Origin: Nothopassalora personata
Taxonomy: Eukaryota > Ascomycota > Dothideomycetes > Mycosphaerellales > Mycosphaerellaceae
Assembly: GCA_033816765.1 (NCBI GenBank)
Contig: CM066295.1
Location: 372,001 to 436,000 of the forward strand
Direction of reading: 5' to 3'
Length of the DNA: 64,000 nucleotides
Below the pieces are notes generated by a model. It saw only the letters and a list, made by a program, of their open reading frames with translations, searched no databases and was not told the origin of the DNA. The translations under genes and the position numbers were made by a program. Positions 57,702 through 64,000 of the stretch are shown here, in pieces. Position 1 is the stretch's first letter. Every line of letters starts with the position of its first letter.

Positions 57702-58671
57702 TCATGAACGGGCGATTTGGAGCTCAGCAGAATACCAATTTTGAATCGCGCGAACATCGTAGCTCATGGCTACAGCATCAAACGCCTTGAGATGCTCCCT
57801 GCATGCAGTGCCGTCATTCGAAAGCCGAGCAACCCACTTCCCGTGTTGCTTTGCGGCAGCGACGATCTTGTCGATAGCCTCGACGAATGCGTGCTCATCG
57901 CCTTTTGCAGGAACATAGCCGAGAATGGCAAGGGCAAGGTCATTTGGGCCGACGAAAATCATGTCTGAAGTTGTATGAGGCAACGTAAGTAAATACACTC
58001 TGCGGCCACAGACTCAGTTGAAATGACAGCGCCGACTCACCTACGCCAGAAACGGCACAAATCTGATCGACATTCTGCAATCCTGCCTTCGTTTCGATCT
58101 GGACGCACGTGATCAGATTCTTGTTCGCGGTCTTGACATAGGTAGCGACGTCGACATCGTGGGCGATGGCCGCGAACGGAGAGCCTTGACCTCGAAGTCC
58201 ATCCGGAGGGAATTTCGCATGCTCGACAACTGCTCTTGCTTCTTCCGCGGTGTTGATTTGCGGAATAACAATGCCACTTGTGATGATAACGACGTCAGCT
58301 CTTGTTGACGACGAGATCAATGAGGTAAACACATACTGCGCTCCCGCATCCAAAGCACGTTTGATCAAGTCCGGGTGTGTCATGCGAAGCCTAACGAGCG
58401 GCGACACATCCAGCGCCGCGATCGCAGCTGTTGCATTATGCATCGCATCATCGCTGATCTGTCCATGTTCACAATCGATGATGATGCCCTAGAGAGCCAG
58501 TCAATCAGCACGGAGGGCGCTTTGCTTCCTTACACGCTTCTTACGGACATCCACGCCTGTTTGTGCCACTATCTGGGCTAACCGAAAGGAAGGAAGGCCC
58601 ATGAAAGTCATGATAGGTTTCGATCGCGCCCGTAAAGCATTAAGAAGACGCAGACGCGGGTTGAAAGCCAT
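57702..58671 (-). CDS. HpcH/HpaI-type aldolase (four exons, 257 aa)
   Basis: Exons on the minus strand: 58671-58549, 58488-58337, 58276-58041, 57964-57702 (774 nt). Introns 60 nt (GTCCGT...CTCTAG), 60 nt (GTATGT...CACAAG) and 76 nt (GTGAGT...CTTCAG). The second intron is open in frame, so a simple ORF call would wrongly keep 20 extra residues. Catalytic residues of bacterial HpcH (H45, R70, D84, E149, D175) match H49, R74, D88, E153 and D179 at a constant offset of 4, in GVDGIIIDCEHG, PLVRLR, DAGAHG, QIET and VGPNDLA. It should be a metal-dependent class II aldolase cleaving 4-hydroxy-2-oxo acids to pyruvate and an aldehyde. The substrate is unknown. Divergent from the hydrolase gene. Confidence 0.88.
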
Positions 58672-59053
58672 CTTGGTAACGACCGCTGAAATAGATCAGT
58701 AGAGTTTATGTGGAGATGCTAAAGGGAGAAGACATAGAGAAGATGCTATATTGCAGCATCTGGTCAACAGACAAGTCCAAATGCAAAGTCTTGCATGGCG
58801 CCATCAGCCGTGTGATACTCGGCGAGTGCAAGCGACGTCGTATATCGCTCGGCATTGAGAGCCTGAAAGCTCGACGAGAGGCTCGGTGGTACCGCGGAGA
58901 AAGGATCTGGCCGACACCGAGGCCGAGAATCTGATGGAAGGGCTCGCCGAAAGTCAAACGAAGTTTATCCATACTGGAGGCGAACTCAGTATTCCTTTCC
59001 TTAACGACATCAGCATTCCGGTTAAACACCTTGCCATAACTACCACTCCGGCC
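58672..59053. promoter_or_regulatory. Shared promoter of aldolase (-) and hydrolase (+), with conserved CCG-rich site at 58916-58934
   Basis: The site ACCGAGGCCGAGAATCTGA differs in two positions from one at 61781-61799. It ends 120 bp before the hydrolase start; the other ends 123 bp before the aminotransferase start. A CCGAAAGT follows downstream in both. A zinc-cluster regulator is the natural candidate to bind CCG/CGG triplets. The minus frame 58706-59176 is a shadow. Confidence 0.5.
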
Positions 59054-59884
59054 ATGGGAGCAACTTCTGACCGCCTCCACGTCACAGAGCGGTTGGATCT
59101 CGAAGTCGACAATGTTGCCATTTCGCTTGCCATCACGTATCGCCCAGGCCGACTCGACCCCGTGCTCTTTCTGCACGGATTTGGATCAACGAAAGAAGAT
59201 TTTGCCGATTTTCTACTCAAGAGAAGTTTCGACGACCATGCTTTCGTAGCATACGACGCTCCCGGTTGCGGACAATCGACGATCACAGAACATCAACAGT
59301 TGTCCATTCCATTCCTAGTCAGGACCGCAGAGGCAGTATTGGACCATCTCCGCATAGACCGATTCCACCTCGTTGGCCATTCTATGGGTGCTCTTACCGG
59401 GCTCGAGCTATCGCACAAGCATCTTTCGCGTGTGCTGAGCTTTACAAACATCAAAGGCAACCTTTCTCCAGAAGACTGCTTCCTCAGCCGACAAATATTT
59501 GATTATCCAGCATCGGATGACAAACTCTTCTTCCGGGATTTCATCCATCGGACCTTTCGTGCTCCTTTCTATGGCAGCGCAATGTACGCAACAAGTCTGC
59601 AGGTCAAAGCCAGGCCAGAATCTGTCAGGCCGATATTTTCCTCGATGGTAGAGCTCTCCGACGCGGGCGATCTGCTTGACAAATTCCTGGCATTGCCATT
59701 TCCAAAGACTTTCATGTTTGGCGAACAGTACGACTCGCTTTCGTATCTAACGACGCTTGCGAAGGCCGGAGTGACACTCGCCAGGATCGAGGATTGTGGT
59801 CATTTTCCGATGTACTCAAATCCGCCATTGATGTGGCAGTACATAGGAAAGGCAATCACTGAAGGGGAGAAAGGATGTACATAG
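59054..59884 (+). CDS. Alpha/beta-fold hydrolase (276 aa)
   Basis: A single exon. The start ATG 59054 (GGCCATGGG context) is chosen because it leaves about 36 residues before the first core strand and fits the promoter spacing. An in-frame ATG at 58934 would overlap the conserved promoter site. Oxyanion motif LHGFG (residues 40-44), nucleophile elbow GHSMG with S110, acid probably D222 region in FGEQYDS, and H250 in CGHFP. Length and motifs fit C-C or ester hydrolases of the meta-cleavage-product/lactone type. No signal peptide, so cytosolic. It may release an oxo-acid for the neighbouring aldolases (inference). Confidence 0.85.
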   Translation: MGATSDRLHVTERLDLEVDNVAISLAITYRPGRLDPVLFLHGFGSTKEDFADFLLKRSFDDHAFVAYDAPGCGQSTITEHQQLSIPFLVRTAEAVLDHLRIDRFHLVGHSMGALTGLELSHKHLSRVLSFTNIKGNLSPEDCFLSRQIFDYPASDDKLFFRDFIHRTFRAPFYGSAMYATSLQVKARPESVRPIFSSMVELSDAGDLLDKFLALPFPKTFMFGEQYDSLSYLTTLAKAGVTLARIEDCGHFPMYSNPPLMWQYIGKAITEGEKGCT

Positions 59885-60158
59885 TTGAACATTCCCGCAT
59901 GTATGATCTTATCATCCCGATCCTGGCCGATGTATCATATGCCGCTTAGCAGATTTTCGAAGCCTTGTCCTAGCATACTAGCAAAACGTTTGTTCAACAT
60001 GCATAGCACGTTCCCAGTAACGTCGCGCAACCGAGCGTGGGCCAGGTAGCAACCTGCAAAGAAGTTGTTCGACAGGAATGGCACACGTCTTGATAGGAGA
60101 TCGTCAATACAGCGACCGTCGAATGGGTGATGTCTGAAATGACCTGCGAAACCAACTT
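59885..60158. other. Intergenic region between convergent hydrolase and RraA genes
   Basis: 274 bp holding two 3' untranslated regions. Nothing else seen. Confidence 0.6.
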
Positions 60159-61517
60159 CTAATCTCTGCGCTGCAATTGATGATAGTTCAGTTTCTTACG
60201 AGCTTCGGCAATTCCAGCACCCCTAACTAGAAGTTCCCGAATCTTGCTCTCTGCGTCCTCAATCTCCGCAGCTACTCGAGCCACTTCTCGTGCCAACCGA
60301 CGTGGCACAATCACGACACCATTGGCATCAGCGATCACAATGTCACGGTGCTCAACCCGGACTTTTCCAACACTGACGGCCTGACCGACATCTGCCACCT
60401 GAACTCTATCTTTCCCAGTACGCATCCAACGCCCAGCGGAGAAGAGTGGATATCCGTCGGTCAGCGCTTTGTCAACGTCGCGACACACTCCATCGATAAC
60501 GGTACCTGAGATGCCCCTCAAGCCCGCATATTGGGTCATTATATCGCCCCAGACTGTACAGTCTGTACGCCCGCCGTTATCGATGACTACAATGTCGCCT
60601 GCGGCAACATCATCGATGAAGTCGCCAACGCTGCCTGGGGGATCGCTCGCAGGGACATAGCGAACTGTGAAGGCTGGTCCAACGATAGTCTTCTTGTAGT
60701 TGCTGAGCGGCATAATGCCAAAGGCCTGGCCAGGAACGCCCAACTTGTCGAGAGCGTCAGATACAGCCGCAGAGTCGAGACCCTCAAAGAGAGCGCTAGT
60801 CTGTCGCTCCTCGGTCGACATACGGTTCGAGTTCCGCGACGATACGGTAGTGACCGGCTCAATTGAGTTGGCAGACCGGATGGCTTCGAACTGGCTGTCA
60901 TGCATGACTTCGGAAACAGGATGCCCTGCTCGCACTGATTGGATCATAGCATCTTGACGACGCCCGATGCGCTCAGCCAGGTCTAGCACCTCTTCAATCC
61001 GATTTGCCGGCACAAAGACTGTTCCACATCTGTCGGCTATCACAAAATCATCCTGATCGACTGTGACTCCTCGCATCTGGACCGGAGTACCTGCGTCATA
61101 CTGCACCATTCTGTTTCGGGCGCTGATCATGGTGACTCCTCTGCCATAGACCGGAAATCCGATATCTCGACTTCCATCAATGTCTCGACTCATGCCATCA
61201 ACAACAGTACCACGAATATCCTTTCTTTTGGCAGCATTCGCGATGATATCACCCCAGCAAGAAACGCCATCGATACCTCCAGCAATGACGAGGACACGAT
61301 CCTTGGTTTTCGCAGAATCAATCACAGGGGTGATGAGATGCGTTGTGGGAGCTTGATCGGTTTTTGGACCCAATTGTACTGTACTGGCGCGTCCGACGAC
61401 TTTGTGGCAATCCCACAGGGGTAGTAATCCGTATGTTGCTCCTTTCAACTGTAAGAAGTCCAGCGCATCGGACACGGTGTTTGTATCAAGCGCGGAAAGT
61501 CGTTCCAGAGGATCCAT
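60159..61517 (-). CDS. Tandem-domain RraA-like aldolase / HMG-CHA aldolase (452 aa)
   Basis: ATG 61515-61517 is chosen (MDPLERLSALDTNTVSDAL); the frame is open 69 codons further upstream but that part is low-complexity Arg/Ser and untranslated-like. Two complete RraA-type domains: residues about 1-215 and about 240-445, joined by a short Ser/Thr linker. Each has the GG...WGDI loop (80-91 and 315-326) and the DG..RD motif (107-112 and 342-347), whose Arg and Asp are catalytic in 4-hydroxy-4-methyl-2-oxoglutarate / 4-carboxy-4-hydroxy-2-oxoadipate aldolases. Both active sites look intact. Members usually have one domain of about 220-240 aa acting as a ring oligomer, so this is a fusion. Expected product pyruvate. 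No introns are needed. Confidence 0.87.
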   Translation of the reverse strand: MDPLERLSALDTNTVSDALDFLQLKGATYGLLPLWDCHKVVGRASTVQLGPKTDQAPTTHLITPVIDSAKTKDRVLVIAGGIDGVSCWGDIIANAAKRKDIRGTVVDGMSRDIDGSRDIGFPVYGRGVTMISARNRMVQYDAGTPVQMRGVTVDQDDFVIADRCGTVFVPANRIEEVLDLAERIGRRQDAMIQSVRAGHPVSEVMHDSQFEAIRSANSIEPVTTVSSRNSNRMSTEERQTSALFEGLDSAAVSDALDKLGVPGQAFGIMPLSNYKKTIVGPAFTVRYVPASDPPGSVGDFIDDVAAGDIVVIDNGGRTDCTVWGDIMTQYAGLRGISGTVIDGVCRDVDKALTDGYPLFSAGRWMRTGKDRVQVADVGQAVSVGKVRVEHRDIVIADANGVVIVPRRLAREVARVAAEIEDAESKIRELLVRGAGIAEARKKLNYHQLQRRD

Positions 61518-61921
61518 TGTGTTTACGGTGTGATGTGAGGAGCAAGGAGGTAGATGAGAGGTCGATGTCAATTGACTGAACGAGAGCAGATGGTGCAAGC
61601 AACCAGAGGCTATGGGACACTGATCAACGGCTGCTCGCTGGAGGGGCGTCTTTGATAGGCCGTGAACATCAAGCGTTCGCCGACGCCGAAGCCGACGCCG
61701 AGAACACCAACGTCTAAGTGACAAGAAAGACGTTCAACATTTCGGTCCTTGGCAGAGCCTTGGGGCACATGTTGTGTCTGACCGAAGCCGAGAATCCGAA
61801 TATCCGCAGTCTTTGTAGCACCATTGGCCGAACAAATCGCCAACTTGGTCGCCATGTTGACCGACCGAAAGTGAATTGAACAGTTTGCTCCAATCCGCAT
61901 GGCATCTCGCTGCGTTGATAA
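61518..61921. promoter_or_regulatory. Divergent promoter of RraA (-) and aminotransferase (+), with conserved site at 61781-61799
   Basis: Holds ACCGAAGCCGAGAATCCGA, the counterpart of 58916-58934 (17 of 19 identical, same orientation), and a CCG-rich run CGACGCCGAAGCCGACGCCG at 61680-61700. No gene; minus-strand frames here are short and unlike proteins. Confidence 0.5.
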
Positions 61922-63937
61922 ATGTCAAGACCCCAAGAATGTTCTGTCTGGAGCGTTGCCATTCTTTTTGACCTTTCAAACTTCCCTAACCACTTTTCGC
62001 ATGTCTCGTCTCGATCAGACGTGGCCGCTGACGCAGCATTCGCGTTGATAGAGAAGTACAAAGCAGATACGTCACCGCACAAGGTCGATCTCAGTCCGGG
62101 CTTTTATCGTGATGAAGAAGCGAAGCCTTGGACATTTTACCTCAGCAAGCTCAGTCGCTTCTTTCTCGGCTCGGCACCGTTTAGCTCCGATCATCACGGG
62201 ATAGCACGGTTCAGCACCGTTCAGCCAATCGGGTGATTCCGCAGCAGCGAGCCTTAGCGAAGCGTCTAAGATCAAATGGGGCTTGTTTTAGTGCAGCTTA
62301 AAGCTGTGCAGCACCACCACTATATTTCAGTACGCGATAGTAACCGATTACTACGCCCGGCCGAGCTCCTGCAGATTCAAATGATAGCGCCGATAGCAGA
62401 GATTACGACGGCGTCGAGAACGTAACGATCCGATAGCGCGTTATGTACGAAGTACATCCTCGAATGCAAAACCGACTTTATGCAGTTTAAACCAATATTA
62501 GCCAGCGAGCCACCAACGCCTCTTACGAGTACACCACTACCCCCATTCGATTCCTTAGGCTAAATAAGTAAGAGTTGTTAATATTAAAGGCAGTGCATTA
62601 TGTTCGGTAGGCGCGCTAAGACGCGAAGCTAGGTAGATACACAACTATTAAGTCTATTGCATAGCGCGCAATTGTCTGTCGTGCCGTATGCTATACGTAC
62701 ACCTTCCTAGTTGATCGTACGCTTCGCAGTCGTGCTAGTGTAGTCGTGTCGCTATAGTAGAACATTAGTGCGTAACAAGAGCGTCGTCCTGCCGTCGTGT
62801 ATACCTCCTCCTTGCTCTAGGTTGCTATGCCCGCGTAGGCTCCGTAGTGCGCGGCGCGTGTAGACTTCGTAGCATAACCGGAGGGAATCCAATGTAGTCC
62901 TCCTCTTCGTCGCTATTAGGGGCGTTGTTGTCGGCATCGGAGTACTCGTCTAACGATTCTTCTGACTCTACATCTTCGAAGGCGTGTAGTAAGGACTCGT
63001 GTCGCGCGGACAGCGATTGTAGGTGATTATGACAAGCAGACGACGCCATTGTTAATTCAATTAAAAGCGCCGAGCGTGCGCTGTCGAATGCAGTAGTTAT
63101 TAAGGCGGTAGAGTAACGTGGTAATAGAGATGTATACCTTCGAATGTAATAGTGCTTGTTTGTATACAGGGCTGAATTCGTATACACCAAAACAGCCCCA
63201 TTTAGTCTTAGACTCGCTGCGCGAATTGGCGCTCCTAGCCCTCTAATTGGCTGAACGGTGTAGAACCGTGCTTAACGGAGCTGAAGCGAGCTTAAGCGAG
63301 CCTAGCGCGTGCGCTAGGCGAAGCCAAAGCCAATTCCTGCGGCGAGTCTGAGTTTACTGAGGTAATGGACATTACCATCTGTGCAACAGGTACCTTTAAA
63401 CCCTGCCCCGTATCACAGCGACCTTGTACCAACATTTGTAAGGCTGAACAAGCGCTATACAAAGATTCGTCCCGAGACCATGAACACTTGCCTCTGCTCG
63501 GGCATGCACTGCTCCTGAGCAAAGTTCGAGACCTCATCTTCGGCGTGTCGTCGGACCAGTCTGCTAGGATTGCTTCTATCCAAACAATAGCAGGTACAGG
63601 AGCGAACCATCTCGGTGCTCTACTGCTGTCGCAAGCCTGTCGTCCACAAACCGTTTGGATATCGAAACCATCTTGGATCAACCACACGGAGATCTGGAAG
63701 ATCATGGATAACGGCATTCAGCGTCGATCGTATCCGTACTTCGATCCAGAGCGTTTCACGATCGATTACGATGGCATGTTGTCGACTCTGGGTACAGAAG
63801 CCCAGGAAGGCGATGCGGTCATGTTGCATAGCGGCGCACATAATCCAACGCGATTAGATCTAGATAAAGCACAGTGGATAAAAATCGCGGCCTTGTGTGA
63901 GGAGAAGCGCCTCATTCCATTCTTTAACGTTGCCTAG
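61922..63937 (+). pseudogene. Aspartate-aminotransferase-type gene, disrupted by a DNA transposon and 3'-truncated
   Basis: Exon 1, 61922-62136, codes a fold type I aminotransferase N-terminus (AFALIEKYKADTSPHKVDLSPGFYRDEEAKPW). The transposon (62137-63365) sits after the Trp-Thr codons. The frame resumes with the duplicated TGGACATT as PWTLPSVQQ to 63389, then a 53-nt intron (63390-63442, GTACCT...GTAAG, phase 0) and a last piece 63443-63937 (AEQALYKD, SIQTIAGTGANHLGALLL, MLHSGAHNPTRLDL, PFFNVA). It ends where FFxxAYQG should be, cut by another repeat; the PLP lysine part is absent. HNPTG has become HNPTR. About 235 of some 410 residues remain. Non-functional as it stands. Confidence 0.8.
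62137..63365. mobile_element. hAT-like non-autonomous DNA transposon (1229 bp) in the aminotransferase gene
   Basis: Flanked by a perfect 8-bp duplication TGGACATT (62129-62136 and 63366-63373). Ends are inverted repeats: TTACCTCAGCAAGCTCAG on the left and the complement TTACCTCAGTAAACTCAG on the right (16/18). Further inverted similarity continues inside, with GCACGGTT/CACCGTTCAGCCAAT and AAATGGGGCT blocks at about 62190-62300 and 63190-63270. The 8-bp duplication points to the hAT superfamily. No transposase is recognisable. A minus frame of 121 codons (62825-63190) with an acidic Glu/Asp/Ser part lies inside; I do not trust it as a gene. Confidence 0.82.
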
Positions 63938-64000
63938 TATTACGACGTGTAAAAGAGCGCGCTATAGCGGAAAATAGGCCCGAAGTTCGGCCGTCCTATA
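63938..64000. mobile_element. Start of another RIPed LTR element (Ty3-G), running off the window
   Basis: The sequence changes abruptly at TATTACGACG (a RIPed TGTTACG LTR start) to CpG-rich, CpA-poor DNA. It cuts the aminotransferase gene. Only 63 bp are visible. Confidence 0.5.

Noticed and set aside
58886..59053. Extended N-terminus of the hydrolase
   Set aside because: 58886 is a GTG; the ATG at 58934 overlaps the conserved regulatory site; ATG 59054 gives the normal family length.
58706..59176. Minus frame of 156 codons over the aldolase-hydrolase promoter
   Set aside because: No domain; overlaps the well-supported hydrolase start and the conserved promoter site.
61518..61724. N-terminal extension of the RraA protein (69 codons)
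   Set aside because: Arg/Ser-rich, not domain-like, and MDPLERLSALD at 61517 fits the start of an RraA domain.
62825..63190. 121-codon minus frame inside the hAT-like element
   Set aside because: Acidic low-complexity part only, no transposase motif; may be a relic but cannot be supported as a gene.

Overview
The window is nuclear DNA of a filamentous ascomycete (Pezizomycotina; a dothideomycete is a guess). The evidence is short spliceosomal introns (about 53-76 nt), a Zn2Cys6/fungal_trans regulator, and long retrotransposon tracts that are almost devoid of CpA/TpG and full of TpA, so that CAG/CAA/TGG codons have become stops and Cys codons read as Tyr. This is the footprint of repeat-induced point mutation (RIP).

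Positions 1 to about 53787 are a nest of LTR retrotransposons, resolved mostly by LTR pairs and 5-bp target duplications. The oldest, Ty3-E (+), survives as 26492-27210 and 51771-53787. Ty3-A (+, begins left of the window) sits in the gag of E. Ty3-F (+, 4444-18827) is inside A. Ty3-B (-, 19000-26063) is inside the 3' LTR of A. N1 (-, 9613-12027) is a young, un-RIPed, non-autonomous element inside F. Ty3-C (-, 27211-51770) is also inserted in E and itself holds Cop-1 (30156-35769), Ty3-D (35964-43097, with a solo Cop-1 LTR) and Cop-2 (45329-51008).

The most interesting signal is a gene shared by these Ty3 elements. Between the pol end and the 3' LTR, on the strand opposite to gag-pol, A, B, C and N1 each carry a reading frame with the pattern CX2CX6C-X(8-11)-CX2CX6C followed by a coiled coil. 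D carries a different-looking antisense gene at the same site. In N1 it is intact; N1 has lost pol and consists only of gag plus this antisense gene. The N1 and D copies contain good spliceosomal introns in the antisense direction. The Ty3 elements with a visible primer site also show a self-priming (Tf1-like) arrangement instead of a tRNA primer site.

Positions 53788-63937 are ordinary, gene-bearing DNA with normal CpA. In order: a 5'-truncated, nonsense-riddled chitinase-type fragment (+); a Zn2Cys6 regulator in five exons (+); an HpcH/HpaI-type aldolase in four exons (-); an alpha/beta hydrolase (+); a tandem-domain RraA-type aldolase (-); and an aspartate-aminotransferase-type gene (+) split by a 1229-bp hAT-like DNA transposon and cut at its 3' end by another retroelement that runs out of the window. 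The hydrolase and RraA/aminotransferase promoters share a nearly identical 19-bp CCG-rich site, and the regulator's own upstream region has its core. This suggests a small catabolic regulon (aldol cleavage of oxo-acids to pyruvate) that is being eroded by transposons from both sides.
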